Shown here piece by piece: positions 34,266-43,185 of a stretch of 64,000 nt of DNA. Positions within the stretch are counted from its first letter, which is position 1, and the number at the start of each line of letters is the position of its first letter. The DNA is taken from positions 806,001 through 870,000 of the forward strand of contig JACJZJ010000001.1 in the NCBI GenBank assembly GCA_020635675.1, written 5' to 3'. Made by a program: the position numbers and the translations under genes. The notes under the pieces are model-generated. The model searched no databases. It had not been told where the DNA came from and was given only the letters and a program-made list of their open reading frames with translations. The DNA comes from Flavobacteriales bacterium. GTDB taxonomy: Bacteria > Bacteroidota > Bacteroidia > Flavobacteriales_F > PHOS-HE28.

Positions 34266-35111
34266 CTACTGCACGATCACCGGCACGGTCCGCCTGCGGC
34301 CACGTCCGTCGCTCAGGGAAACGAGATAGGCTCCACGGGGCACATCCGCCAGAGGGACGCGCATCCTGTTGCTATTACCGGGGAACCCCAGGGTCTTGAC
34401 CGATCGCCCCATGATGTCCCGCAACTCGAGAAGGCCATCCCACAACAGCAGTTCGTTCGTGCGTACGTCCAGATGATCGCTGGCGGGCACGGGGTATACG
34501 TGCAGGTCGAGCGTGGCTGCGTCATTGATCGAGGTGGGGACCATCACATCGAAGCCCATGTCCTGCCAAGTGGTGCTCGAGGTCGCGCCCGTCGCGCTGG
34601 TATCGTTGTCCGCATGCAGCTTTCGACCGTTGTTACTGTTGCCGTAGCAACCGAAGTTCGTCGTGGCGCTGGTGGTCCAGTTGATGTCGATGATGAGCGT
34701 GAGGTTCTCATCGTATGCGAACAGGGAGTCGAGGTCCATGGAGAACCAATCCCCTGTTATCCCGGCGTGGATCGTGAGGGTGTCGCGGGTCAGAACGGTA
34801 TCAAGACCGGTGAAAAAGAGGTTGCCATTGGTGAATCCCGTCTGCGCCGTGAGACCCATGCGGATCGTGACCCCGGTCAGCGTATTGCCTGATCCGATGC
34901 CGGTCGTTCCATAACGGTAGTACAACCGATGGATGTCGCCGCTCGCCGCGCCGCTCAGGTCCGAGGGCAGGAATAGCGACTGCGTGTGGCTGGCCGTGGG
35001 AAAGCCCCACAGGAAGGTGCTGTTGCTGGATCCGCAGCATTTCTGCACCATCTGTGCGGATGCAGGACCGGTCAGGAAAAGGAGCGGGAGACAGGGTAGG
35101 AGTTGGCGCAT
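34266..35111 (-). CDS. Secreted T9SS cargo protein (281 aa)
   Basis: From ATG 35111 (MRQLLPCLPLLFLTGPASAQ, signal peptide). The mature part is a Thr/Asn/Gly-rich beta domain (GNTLTGVTIRMGLTAQTG, NLTLIIDINWTTSATTNF) and the C-terminal domain begins LDLHVYPVPASDHLDV and ends VPRGAYLVSLSDGRGRRRTVPVIV, a type A sorting signal. CTATTTTCA lies upstream on the minus strand, as it does before the T9SS gene starting at 47666. No enzymatic motif seen. Confidence 0.82.
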   Translation of the reverse strand: MRQLLPCLPLLFLTGPASAQMVQKCCGSSNSTFLWGFPTASHTQSLFLPSDLSGAASGDIHRLYYRYGTTGIGSGNTLTGVTIRMGLTAQTGFTNGNLFFTGLDTVLTRDTLTIHAGITGDWFSMDLDSLFAYDENLTLIIDINWTTSATTNFGCYGNSNNGRKLHADNDTSATGATSSTTWQDMGFDVMVPTSINDAATLDLHVYPVPASDHLDVRTNELLLWDGLLELRDIMGRSVKTLGFPGNSNRMRVPLADVPRGAYLVSLSDGRGRRRTVPVIVQ

Positions 35112-35249
35112 GGTAGGGGAGCTTGTCCGGTGAAAATAGTCCAATGGACCTTGCCAAGGTGCGATCGTTGATGGACGGTTGTCGCGTGGTGGTCCCGGGC
35201 GATCGGCACACGTTTTTCTTTGTGTTCGACGTTCACCTTCGGACCACGG

Positions 35250-36455
35250 ATGATCGACCTCCTTTCAGCACCTCGCCATCTTCTGTTCGTCGCGGCGTTC
35301 GCGCTGGGTGCCTCCCTCCCGGCGCAGCTCCTGACCGGCTTCGATCCGGAGGAGGCGCGCGACATGGTCTCGCTGTGCACCACGCACACCTTCAAGGACC
35401 TCTATGGTGATGACCAGGCGATGATACCCGATGGGTACGACCGCGTGCACATCGCCTTCGAACGGGGGTTGGACAACATGTTCCAGGTGTTCCGCAAAGG
35501 GGCGATCGGGGTGATCGAGTTCCGTGGCTCCACCGCCGACCCATTGAGCTGGATGGAGAACATCCATTCGGCGATGATCCCGGCACGCGGCACGATCGCG
35601 ATCGATGGCCGGATGTTCGACTACGATCTGGCCGATGATACGGCGGCGGCGGTGCATGCCGGCTACACCCTGGGCATCGGGTTCCTCGCCGACGATGTGG
35701 TGGACGAGCTGATCAAGCTTCGTGAAAAGGGTGTGCGCGATATCCTGATCACCGGTCACAGCCAGGGTGGTGCGCTCGCATTGCTGATGCGCGCCTACCT
35801 CGAACGCCTTTCGACCACGCGCCTGCCCGGTGGCATGCGGTTCAAGACCTACGCATTCGCGAACCCGATGGTGGGCAACACCGCTTTCGCGGCGGAATAC
35901 GAGCGGTCCTATGTGGCGGACGGCAGCAGCTTCAGCATCGTCAATCCCAAGGACCCCGTGACGAAGATGCCTCTGTCCTACGACGATGGATCGCTGCTCG
36001 CACCGCAGCGCATCGCCGGCATGTTGATGGGCCAGGGTCCGAGCTTGAGGAGCACGGCCCGTGATGCGTTCTTCCAGATGTTCAGCGGCCAGGTCACGGG
36101 CCTCGCCCGGTACTTCAGCAACTCCATCACGAAACGCATCACGGGATCCGTTGGCGAGGTGCGGATGCCGCCTTTCCGCGAGGAGATGAACTACACGCCG
36201 ATGCCCGGTCGTGTGGAACTGGACCCCTTTCCGTACCCGCTCATCCTGCGTGACTCGACGATCCTCCGGAACGACTCGATCATGCGTGCCAACCCGCGTG
36301 ATGCGAACGGCGTGTTCACGGACCGTTCGGTGTACAAGGCCCCCCCGAACTTCTTCCAGCACAAGCCCTACAACTACTACGTGGCCATTTTGGAGCGCTA
36401 CTTCCCCGACAGCTACGCGCGGCTCGCGGTGAAGGTGCTGCCGGAGAACCTGTGA
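35250..36455 (+). CDS. Secreted class-3-lipase-like hydrolase
   Basis: 401 aa from ATG 35250 (MIDLLSAPRHLLFVAAFALGASLPAQ, signal peptide); the open frame starts 10 codons earlier. The nucleophile elbow GHSQGG puts the catalytic serine at residue 171, preceded by IEFRGSTADPLSW, the pattern of fungal class 3 lipases, and followed by YAFANPMVGNTAFA and VNPKDPVTKMPLSYDD, which contains a plausible catalytic Asp. It probably hydrolyses lipids or esters in the periplasm or outside. A TTCTTTG stretch lies about 30 bases upstream. Confidence 0.85.
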   Translation: MIDLLSAPRHLLFVAAFALGASLPAQLLTGFDPEEARDMVSLCTTHTFKDLYGDDQAMIPDGYDRVHIAFERGLDNMFQVFRKGAIGVIEFRGSTADPLSWMENIHSAMIPARGTIAIDGRMFDYDLADDTAAAVHAGYTLGIGFLADDVVDELIKLREKGVRDILITGHSQGGALALLMRAYLERLSTTRLPGGMRFKTYAFANPMVGNTAFAAEYERSYVADGSSFSIVNPKDPVTKMPLSYDDGSLLAPQRIAGMLMGQGPSLRSTARDAFFQMFSGQVTGLARYFSNSITKRITGSVGEVRMPPFREEMNYTPMPGRVELDPFPYPLILRDSTILRNDSIMRANPRDANGVFTDRSVYKAPPNFFQHKPYNYYVAILERYFPDSYARLAVKVLPENL

Positions 36456-36478
36456 GACCGCCCGCCCGGACCGGTCCC

Positions 36479-36486
36479 TATATTCA
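36479..36486 (+). promoter_or_regulatory. -7-like element TATATTCA 4 bases before ATG 36491
   Basis: Six of eight positions of TAnnTTTG, then GACC and ATG. It overlaps the end of a lipase-to-DinB intergenic space of 35 bases. Confidence 0.4.
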
Positions 36487-36490
36487 GACC

Positions 36491-36994
36491 ATGGAGCGCA
36501 CCCGGTGGGTCGATCGCACGTTCACTTTCGATATCCCGACCGGCTGGATACCGAACATCGCCGAGCGCCTCCGGGGCACGCACCCGCGTCTGGTCTGGAT
36601 GACCAGGGACCTGGATGCCGCGCGTACCTGCATGCAACACGATGGAAAGTGGAGCATCAGGCAGCACATCGGACATCTGATCGACCTGGATGTGCTCCAT
36701 GAGGGCAGGGTCGATGACTACATCGCGCAAGCCTCGGAGTTGCGGCCCGCTGATATGACCAATGCCGCCACGGAACACGCCGCGCACAACGAACGTCCGC
36801 TCGAGGAGCTTCTTGAGCGGTTCGCGCGCTCGCGTCGTCATTTCGTTGACCGGATCGTGGGCCTCGATGAGGACGTGTTGTCCTGTCCGATCCTGCATCC
36901 CCGGTTGCAACGGACCATGCGGCCCGTGGACATGGCGTATTTCGTGGCCGAGCACGACGATCACCACCTCGCTTCGATCCGATCGCTTCTCTGA
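36491..36994 (+). CDS. DinB-family four-helix-bundle protein
   Basis: 167 aa. Layout and histidines fit DinB/DUF664-type metalloproteins: SIRQHIGHLIDLDVLHEGRV gives the first two histidine sites and AEHDDHHLASIRSLL the last. Bacterial DinB-like proteins include thiol-dependent S-transferases, but most are uncharacterised. ATG 36491 is chosen over an in-frame start at 36452 because of its position next to a -7-like element and the family start. Confidence 0.85.
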   Translation: MERTRWVDRTFTFDIPTGWIPNIAERLRGTHPRLVWMTRDLDAARTCMQHDGKWSIRQHIGHLIDLDVLHEGRVDDYIAQASELRPADMTNAATEHAAHNERPLEELLERFARSRRHFVDRIVGLDEDVLSCPILHPRLQRTMRPVDMAYFVAEHDDHHLASIRSLL

Positions 36995-37022
36995 CGAGCG
37001 GCCGGTCGGAGCACCTTTTCGC

Positions 37023-37030
37023 GATCTTGG
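37023..37030 (+). promoter_or_regulatory. -7-like element GATCTTGG 4 bases before ATG 37035
   Basis: GATCTTGG, then CGGC and ATG. Identical octamer and similar spacing to that before ATG 14723. Confidence 0.4.
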
Positions 37031-37034
37031 CGGC

Positions 37035-38147
37035 ATGACCTCCTTATTGATGCCCTTGCCCCGGATCGGATCCCACATCGGTACTGTTGCACTGCTGATC
37101 ACGGCGGCCGTGTTGTGCTCCTGCAATGTGGTGCGGATGCAGGAGCGGTCCGTGTCCCGCCATTTCCGCAAGGCAGGTCTGCAGGAACACACGTTCCGTA
37201 CATCGGATGGTCCGCGACATGTCTGGAGCAGCAAGCCCACGGCCAAGCCGGACCTGATGCTCGTGCACGGGATCACCTCCAATGCGGGCATGTGGTCGGC
37301 GAACGTCGGGGAGCTCGCCGATCGGTTCGACCTGATCGTCCCCGACCTGATCGGGCATGGCGGGAGCATGGACACGTGGAGCGGGAACAGTGTGGATGCA
37401 CAAGTGGCGCACCTGGATCTGGTGTTGGACAGCCTGAAGGTCACGGAGAAGGTCTTCCTGGTCGGCAATTCATACGGAGGAGCGATGGCCGCCAACTATG
37501 CCGAGCAGCATCCGGAGCGGGTGCGTGTACTGGTGATCTATGACGGTCCGGCGAACGCTTACGACAAGGCGCTGGCCGACAGTGCGGCACGGGCGATCGG
37601 CGCGAAGGACATCCTGGACCTTTTCCAGCCCGGAACACCGGAAGAGCGGGGCAGGAACATCAATGGGGTCCTGGCCGAGCCGCGAAAGATCCCCAAGTTC
37701 GCACTCAGGCAGATCAACGAGGCCATGCGGGGCCGGACACCGGTGCAGGTGGCCCTGCTCCGCGACCTGATCGGTCGTGAGGATCGCTACGTTCACCACG
37801 AGTACCAATGGACGATGCCGGTCTATGTGATCTGGGGGAAAGAGGATCGGCTTATCCCGCCGTCGGTGGGCAGGGGGATCGTGCGGACCAATCACCTGCC
37901 CGCGGACCATCTCATCTGGATCCCGGGCGCGGGACATGTCGCCAACATCGAGCATCCCGAAGTGTTCGATGCCACGCTGGACCGGATCCTGAAGGACGGT
38001 CCGTGCCTTGACCCCGCGCGCGTGGCACCGGGTATCTGCACGCGTGAATACGATCCGCTCTGCGGTTGTGATGGCCGGACCTACCCGAACCGCTGTGAGG
38101 CATGGCGTGCGGGTGTCGAGGTGGTGGAGCGCGGGGCTTGTCCCTAG
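37035..38147 (+). CDS. Alpha/beta-hydrolase lipoprotein with C-terminal Kazal domain
   Basis: 370 aa. A lipobox-like LCSC (Cys30) after a hydrophobic leader marks a likely lipoprotein. Residues about 60-320 form an alpha/beta hydrolase: oxyanion segment LVHGITSNAGMW, nucleophile GNSYGG (Ser146), IWGKEDRLIPP with the acid and GAGHVANIEHP with the histidine. Residues 324-370 form a Kazal-type serine-protease-inhibitor motif: CGCDGRTYPNRCEAW and GVEVVERGACP, with the six-cysteine spacing. Kazal domains normally block serine proteases. The fusion suggests a surface hydrolase that resists or inhibits proteases. Substrate unknown. No stop or frameshift separates the two parts. Confidence 0.88.
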   Translation: MTSLLMPLPRIGSHIGTVALLITAAVLCSCNVVRMQERSVSRHFRKAGLQEHTFRTSDGPRHVWSSKPTAKPDLMLVHGITSNAGMWSANVGELADRFDLIVPDLIGHGGSMDTWSGNSVDAQVAHLDLVLDSLKVTEKVFLVGNSYGGAMAANYAEQHPERVRVLVIYDGPANAYDKALADSAARAIGAKDILDLFQPGTPEERGRNINGVLAEPRKIPKFALRQINEAMRGRTPVQVALLRDLIGREDRYVHHEYQWTMPVYVIWGKEDRLIPPSVGRGIVRTNHLPADHLIWIPGAGHVANIEHPEVFDATLDRILKDGPCLDPARVAPGICTREYDPLCGCDGRTYPNRCEAWRAGVEVVERGACP

Positions 38148-38179
38148 GCGAACGCGGCCCTGCATCATCCGGGATCAAC

Positions 38180-38187
38180 TACTTTGG
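38180..38187 (+). promoter_or_regulatory. -7-like element TACTTTGG near GTG 38195
   Basis: Seven of eight positions of TAnnTTTG, ending 7 bases before the GTG that starts a signal peptide. It supports this GTG over in-frame upstream starts. Confidence 0.4.
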
Positions 38188-38194
38188 GGATATC

Positions 38195-39481
38195 GTGCGC
38201 ATCCGTTCATCCCGGTGTCGGTTCCTGCTCCTGCTCCCGTGGTCCGCGGTCACCGCGAACGGCCAGGAACATGCCCTGGCGATGGGTGCATTGCCGACGG
38301 ACCATGAATCGTTGGACAGCATCGTGGTGGAGAGTCCGTTCGTCCTACCACGCCACGCGCGCATACCGGCCTCCGTTGATCTGTCCGCCTGGTTCCCGCC
38401 CGCCGGTGATCAAGGACCGTCATCGACCTGTTCCGGCTGGGCCTTGGGTTATGGGCTGACGACGTTCCATCGGAACCGGTCCAGGGACCGCCGCATGCGG
38501 GACTTGGGGACGGTGCCGTCCAAGGAGACGGGAAGTGCGGGTTTCTTCTACCAAATGGTCCTGCAACGCGAAGGGCAAAAGGATTGCACGGCCGGAGTTC
38601 GATTGGAGGATGCGGTGCACACCGTATGCGAGGTGGGCTGCTGTGACGCGTCGTACTACCCGACCGATACCGCAGTGATCGGATGCCTGCGACCGATCGC
38701 CCGGGAGATGCTCGAGGATGCGGAGAAGCATCGGTTGTCCTGTCCCATCCTGATCGCGACCGACGATCCGCTCCAATGGAAATACCATCTCTCACTGGGA
38801 CGGCCGGTGATCTTCCAGATGTCGATCGACAGCACGTTCAAGCGCGGATTCCGGACACGGGGTGAACGCATGTTCACGTGGGATCCCGCAAGACCATTGA
38901 CCATGGCGGCATGGGCAGGATTTACCGGCCACATCCTGGCCTGTGCCGGATATGACGACGACGACAGTTCGCTGCTGGTACTGAACTCCTGGGGGCAGGA
39001 GTGGGGGGAGGACGGCTACTTCCGGCTGCCCTATGCGGTGCTGGAGTGGGCGTGCACCGAGGCCTACGTGCTTGCGGACATGCCGATACCGATGCTGGAC
39101 CTGCTGCCCGCGCCGGATGCGACCAAGGATTTGGAACTCGGAGGGGACGGCGCGCGGACCACCGTGAAGGCGGATGTGATGTACTCCGTTGACGGGTTCA
39201 CATTTCGTCTTCTCGACAAGCGCACCAACGATGGCCACGTCCTCGTCATCATCAATGATCCCGGTGGTGGTGATGCCCGGTGCGTGCGGCTGCGCATGGA
39301 CCAACCGGTGATGGTGCATGTGGGAGGCGCGGAATTCGCCCTCACCTGGGAGGGACGGACGCTGATCACCCGAAGGCCGAAGGTCATCGTGGAGAAGGAC
39401 CGGGCCGACCATCTCGCTTTTCGGGAGGCATACCTGACCAAGGCCGACCTGAACGACAACGGTGTGATCGACGGCCATTGA
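38195..39481 (+). CDS. Secreted papain-like (C1) cysteine protease
   Basis: 428 aa. Start GTG 38195 gives a leader RCRFLLLLPWSAVTANGQ. The catalytic set is Cys79 in DQGPSSTCSGWALGYG, His246 in FTGHILACAGYDD and Asn264 in VLNSWGQEWGEDGYFRLP, the standard C1A order. There is no clear long propeptide: only about 50 residues separate the leader and the catalytic region. After the protease domain a beta-rich segment ends in DLNDNGVIDG, a calcium-loop or half-dockerin-like tail. It probably cleaves proteins outside the inner membrane. Confidence 0.88.
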   Translation: MRIRSSRCRFLLLLPWSAVTANGQEHALAMGALPTDHESLDSIVVESPFVLPRHARIPASVDLSAWFPPAGDQGPSSTCSGWALGYGLTTFHRNRSRDRRMRDLGTVPSKETGSAGFFYQMVLQREGQKDCTAGVRLEDAVHTVCEVGCCDASYYPTDTAVIGCLRPIAREMLEDAEKHRLSCPILIATDDPLQWKYHLSLGRPVIFQMSIDSTFKRGFRTRGERMFTWDPARPLTMAAWAGFTGHILACAGYDDDDSSLLVLNSWGQEWGEDGYFRLPYAVLEWACTEAYVLADMPIPMLDLLPAPDATKDLELGGDGARTTVKADVMYSVDGFTFRLLDKRTNDGHVLVIINDPGGGDARCVRLRMDQPVMVHVGGAEFALTWEGRTLITRRPKVIVEKDRADHLAFREAYLTKADLNDNGVIDGH

Positions 39482-39517
39482 ACCCACGCAGCCGCTTGAT
39501 GGACCCGCTTTCCTGGC

Positions 39518-41389
39518 TCAGGCTGGTGCCGTATGCGTCATGCGACGGACGAAATACATCTCCAACTCTCCCTTGCCTTTCGCATGCACCTTTCCGCGAT
39601 GCGTGAACTGCAGGCCGGGCTCGTCCCTGACCAGCGCGTACGTCGCGGCACTGATGTTCACCTGACCGGTTTCTCCGCTGGATTCCATGCGACTGGCGGT
39701 GTTCACGGTGTCGCCCCAGATGTCGTACTGGAATTTCTTCACCCCCACGATGCCCGCCACCACGGGTCCGGAATGGATGCCGACACGCATCTCGAACGCG
39801 GGCTGCCCCCTGGCGTGCCGCTCTTGGGCGTGGCCCACCATGAACGCCTGCATGTCGAGCGCTGCAAGAACGACGTCCATCGGCCTGGTGGCCGATGGGT
39901 CGGGCAGTCCCCCGGCCGCCATGTAGGCATCGCCAATGGTCTTGATCTTTTCGATGCCGCGTGAATCGATGATCGCATCGAATGCCTTGAAGCAGGTGTT
40001 CAGCTCCTCGACGAGTTCCGCCGGGGACAAGCGCTCGGCCACACCGGTGAACCCCTTGAAGTCCGTGAAGAGGATCGTGGCCTGATCGAACTCACGTGCG
40101 TCGGCATAGCCCTTCAACTTCAGTTCCGCGGCCACCTCCTCGGGAAGGATGTTGTGCAGCAGGCCTTCGGAAACGTCCTTCTCCTTCTGGATGATGGCCT
40201 TGGCGCGATGGGTGTAGCGCAGGCGGCTGTACAATCCTCCGGCAAGCATCAAGATGCCGATCCCGCTGAAGAGATAGATGTTGCGGGTGCGGGTCAGCTG
40301 CGTTTTTCGGAGTTCGGCATCCAGGTTCTTCACCTCCAGTTCCTTGATCGTACGGGCCTTCTTCTCGCTCTCGTACTTCTCCTGCATGTCCGCGATGGCC
40401 TTCACCTTCTCGATGTTCAGTAGGCTGTCCTTCAGCGCGAGGTGGACCTTCAGGTGGGCAAAGGCGCTGTCCGGGAGGTGGAGGTCGTGGAATGCATAGC
40501 TGTAAAGCAGTTCCAATTTGGATGACCGCTCCAGGTTCTGAAGGTCCCTGAACAGGGCCTTGGCGGAATCGAGCAGGTGAAGGGCCTTTCGGGGCAGTCC
40601 CCGATCGATCGTGGCCTGGGCCAGGTTGCTGAACAGCAGCGCTTCGTTCTCCCGGTCGCCGAGCCGCCGCGTGAGGCGCAGGGCCTTCTCCTGGTAGGCG
40701 ATCGAACTGTCGAGCATGTCCTTGCGCTTGCCATTGTCGCTGAGCATGCCGAACAGGGCGCCGAGATTGGTCAGGGCATCCATCTCGTCCGTGACGATGC
40801 GCTCACGCCGGGCATTGTCCAGCCCGTCGTGGAATGCGGCCAGTGAGGCGTTCAGGTCGCCTTTGTAGGCCAGGGCGATGGCGCGATCGGTGTAGAGGCC
40901 ATTGCGGGCGATCGAGTAAGGCCAGGCATCGTTCCACGCGGAAAGGGATCGTTCGCACACCCCCAACGCCTTGTCGAATTCACCGAGCGAGAGGTAGGCA
41001 TTGGTGAGGAATACGTTGATCGACATCAGCACCAGGCTGTCGCAGCCCGAATGGAAACGGGCCTGTGCGCTTTGGGCGATCGCCAGAGCTGAATCCAACT
41101 GGCCAAGCACTTCAAAGCAATGGCTGCGCCATCCAGCGACGTGGACCTGGCGGCAACGGTCACCGGTCCTCCGATAAAAGGCCGAAAGACTGTCCAGCGT
41201 GGTCAACGCGGACCGGGCCTCGGTGAAACGGCTGTTGATGAAGGTGTGGTACGCGCTGTCCGCCCACTGCGCGTCCACCACTTGGCCCTGCGCTTGCGGT
41301 GCGAGGGTCAGCAACAATGCGAGGACCCCCGCCCTGGAGAGGAACGGGGATCCATCCTTGAAAAGAAGCCGAAGTTCAATGTCCCCCAC
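39518..41389 (-). CDS. TPR-linked class III adenylate/guanylate cyclase
   Basis: 623 aa. A signal-like N-terminus (GVLALLLTLAPQAQG) is followed by a TPR region (residues about 40-330), a transmembrane helix IYLFSGIGILMLAGGLYSRL with a coiled coil before and after, and a C-terminal class III cyclase domain (ATILFTDFKGFTGVAERLS, KIKTIGDAYMAAGGLP, VGIHSGPVVAGIVGVKKFQYDIWGDTVNTASRME). The metal aspartates (TDFKGF, GDAYMAAGG) are present. It makes a cyclic nucleotide second messenger in response to a periplasmic signal. Its start overlaps the end of the 122-aa gene upstream by 14 bases. Confidence 0.92.
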   Translation of the reverse strand: MGDIELRLLFKDGSPFLSRAGVLALLLTLAPQAQGQVVDAQWADSAYHTFINSRFTEARSALTTLDSLSAFYRRTGDRCRQVHVAGWRSHCFEVLGQLDSALAIAQSAQARFHSGCDSLVLMSINVFLTNAYLSLGEFDKALGVCERSLSAWNDAWPYSIARNGLYTDRAIALAYKGDLNASLAAFHDGLDNARRERIVTDEMDALTNLGALFGMLSDNGKRKDMLDSSIAYQEKALRLTRRLGDRENEALLFSNLAQATIDRGLPRKALHLLDSAKALFRDLQNLERSSKLELLYSYAFHDLHLPDSAFAHLKVHLALKDSLLNIEKVKAIADMQEKYESEKKARTIKELEVKNLDAELRKTQLTRTRNIYLFSGIGILMLAGGLYSRLRYTHRAKAIIQKEKDVSEGLLHNILPEEVAAELKLKGYADAREFDQATILFTDFKGFTGVAERLSPAELVEELNTCFKAFDAIIDSRGIEKIKTIGDAYMAAGGLPDPSATRPMDVVLAALDMQAFMVGHAQERHARGQPAFEMRVGIHSGPVVAGIVGVKKFQYDIWGDTVNTASRMESSGETGQVNISAATYALVRDEPGLQFTHRGKVHAKGKGELEMYFVRRMTHTAPA

Positions 41390-41744
41390 CTCCGTGTCCC
41401 TTGACGAACTGATAGACGCTTCCGTCCTGGGTCTTCACTGTGATCGTCCAGTTGTTGGGGTCCGCGGTGGATAGGGTCAGGATGCTGTAGTCCGTGGTGC
41501 CGCTGCCGGTGGCGTTCACCGTCGCGCTGCCGTCGGTGTTCACCGTCATGGTCACGCGTCCGCTCGATCCGATCTTGAGCACCACCTCGGCGTGCTTGCC
41601 GTCGGCGGTCAGGCCGACCTGGACCACATCCACGGATACGGTGTCGTTGGTGCCCTTCTTGCTCTGGGTCTTGTTGACGGTTCCGGCCCCGGACATTCTG
41701 GGGTCGTTCGTGCTGGGGTTCGAGGCTGCGGTCACATTGGCCAT
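41376..41744 (-). CDS. Hypothetical Thr/Ser/Gly-rich protein (122 aa)
   Basis: From ATG 41744 (MANVTAASNPSTNDPRMSGAG); no signal peptide. It looks like a single beta-sandwich-type domain (VSVDVVQVGLTADGKHAEVVLKIGSSGRVTMTVN) with VYQFVKGHGGGGH at its end. I know no family. Its stop lies inside the start of the cyclase gene, so the two are probably co-transcribed. TACTTTCA lies about 23 bases upstream on the minus strand. Confidence 0.7.
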   Translation of the reverse strand: MANVTAASNPSTNDPRMSGAGTVNKTQSKKGTNDTVSVDVVQVGLTADGKHAEVVLKIGSSGRVTMTVNTDGSATVNATGSGTTDYSILTLSTADPNNWTITVKTQDGSVYQFVKGHGGGGH

Positions 41745-41869
41745 GGCTTTCGGGTTTTGATGGACCCTGAAAGTACAGGATCCCCAGCAATGGCGGGTGG
41801 TCCGGGGAGATCGATCGCGCGTTCCATTTGTCATGTTAATTTAATGTTACCACTATGTGTTCCATGCAT

Positions 41870-41877
41870 TACCTTTG
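41870..41877 (+). promoter_or_regulatory. -7 element TACCTTTG for the MORN-protein gene
   Basis: Perfect TAnnTTTG, 30 bases before ATG 41908, preceded by an unusually AT-rich stretch (41826-41870) for this genome. Confidence 0.6.
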
Positions 41878-41907
41878 TAGTGCCTATCCACCAATGTTCG
41901 CTTGATC

Positions 41908-42306
41908 ATGCGTACGCTGTTCTTCCTATCCCTCTTGCTTTTCGCATCGCGGGCAGGTGCCCAGGAACAGGTCTCCGACCAGTACGATGCGGAGGGGCAT
42001 CTGGTGGCCAGTTGGCAGATGGATGGCCAATGGGCCTGGTACACCGGTTACTACGCCGACGGCTCCGTGAAGGAACGTGGCGGCTACTTCGGTGGGAAGC
42101 CGCACGGACGCTGGCAGCAATATGATGCGCAAGGCCATTTGGTGGTCCAGGGTCGTTTCGACCGGGGACGTCAGGACGGGAAATGGTCCTTCCGGAACGC
42201 GGATGGCGCACAGGTGATCGCTTTGCGCTACCGGGCGGGGTTGCTCCTGACAGGCGAGCGGTTCGACGACCAGGGTGAGCTGGTCGAGCGGCGCGACCTG
42301 CGCTAG
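41908..42306 (+). CDS. Secreted MORN-repeat protein
   Basis: 132 aa with a signal peptide (LFFLSLLLFASRAGAQ) and tandem MORN/toxin-antitoxin-like YwqK repeats: GQWAWYTGYYADGSVKERGGYFGGKPHGRWQQYDAQGHLVVQGRFDRGRQDGKWSFRNADG. Such repeats appear in many Bacteroidota exported proteins; their role is unknown. The ATG is 41908; the frame also reads TTG 41902. Confidence 0.8.
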   Translation: MRTLFFLSLLLFASRAGAQEQVSDQYDAEGHLVASWQMDGQWAWYTGYYADGSVKERGGYFGGKPHGRWQQYDAQGHLVVQGRFDRGRQDGKWSFRNADGAQVIALRYRAGLLLTGERFDDQGELVERRDLR

Positions 42307-42337
42307 GCTTCCACCTCCGCGGTCCGGCTCGGAGAAT

Positions 42338-42345
42338 TAATTTCC
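42338..42345 (+). promoter_or_regulatory. -7-like element TAATTTCC 4 bases before ATG 42350
   Basis: Six of eight positions of TAnnTTTG, then CGGC and ATG. The same octamer occurs at 21796-21803 before the AsmA-like frame. Confidence 0.4.
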
Positions 42346-42349
42346 CGGC

Positions 42350-43171
42350 ATGCGCGGCACGCTGGTCCTTTTTCCCGCACTGCTCGTCATTTTCGTTTGC
42401 AGCACGGTTCCCTCCTGGGCGCAGTGCGTGAACGGTGGCCTTTTCAGCAACGGTGATTTCACAGGACCCGAGGGAACGCAGGCCGCACCCGGGTGGACCG
42501 GCACGATCTCCCCGGACATCAATGACGACACCGGCCCGTTGAACAGCACGCCAGGGTATGTGTGGGTCGGCACACCGCTGATCTCTCCGAACGGTGGCAC
42601 CTGGCAGAACCTATGGGGGACGGAAGCGGTCGCACAAGCGGTCGCCACGGACCCCGGCCACGTCTATCAGATCTGCTTCTGGTACGCGGCGCAAAGCATC
42701 GTTCTGCCGGGACAGTTCACTTTCGACGCCCCCGTGGGTATCACGGTATCCGTGAACGGTGCACCGGTCCATACCACGCCGCTCGACACGACGGACTACA
42801 CCTGGGAGCAGGATTGCACCACATTCATCGCGACCTCGAACACATCGGTGGTCTCCTTCTCACCCAGTACGATGAACTACGTGGCTATCGATGGCGCCTG
42901 CATGATGGCCATTGAACCGACCGCAATGGAACCGTGTGCGGCAGGCACTTCGTTCGGATCGGTCCTCGTGTCGAACGGAGGCGGGACGACGATCCACGAC
43001 GCGCCGCTTTTCGATCGCGCCATCCTCACCGATCCATCCGGCCGTGTGATCACTTTGCACGCTTCAGAACGGACGATCGATGCCGGGACCGTTCCCGAGG
43101 GGTTCTACACGTTCACACTCTGGTGGAAGGATGCCATGGTCGCGTCGGGCCGTCTTCTGCTGGTCCGCTAG
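42350..43171 (+). CDS. Secreted protein with possible sorting-like C-terminus
   Basis: 273 aa, signal peptide VLFPALLVIFVCSTVPSWAQ. The mature region FSNGDFTGPEGTQAAPGWTG and QICFWYAAQSIVLPGQFTFDAPVGITVSVNG resembles carbohydrate-binding-like or DUF642-type jelly-roll domains. The end ILTDPSGRVITLHA to EGFYTFTLWWKDAMVASGRLLLVR is reminiscent of T9SS sorting domains but lacks the usual VYPNP opening. Secretion is certain; T9SS export is only likely. Confidence 0.65.
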   Translation: MRGTLVLFPALLVIFVCSTVPSWAQCVNGGLFSNGDFTGPEGTQAAPGWTGTISPDINDDTGPLNSTPGYVWVGTPLISPNGGTWQNLWGTEAVAQAVATDPGHVYQICFWYAAQSIVLPGQFTFDAPVGITVSVNGAPVHTTPLDTTDYTWEQDCTTFIATSNTSVVSFSPSTMNYVAIDGACMMAIEPTAMEPCAAGTSFGSVLVSNGGGTTIHDAPLFDRAILTDPSGRVITLHASERTIDAGTVPEGFYTFTLWWKDAMVASGRLLLVR

Positions 43172-43185
43172 GCTCCACTTCCCAA

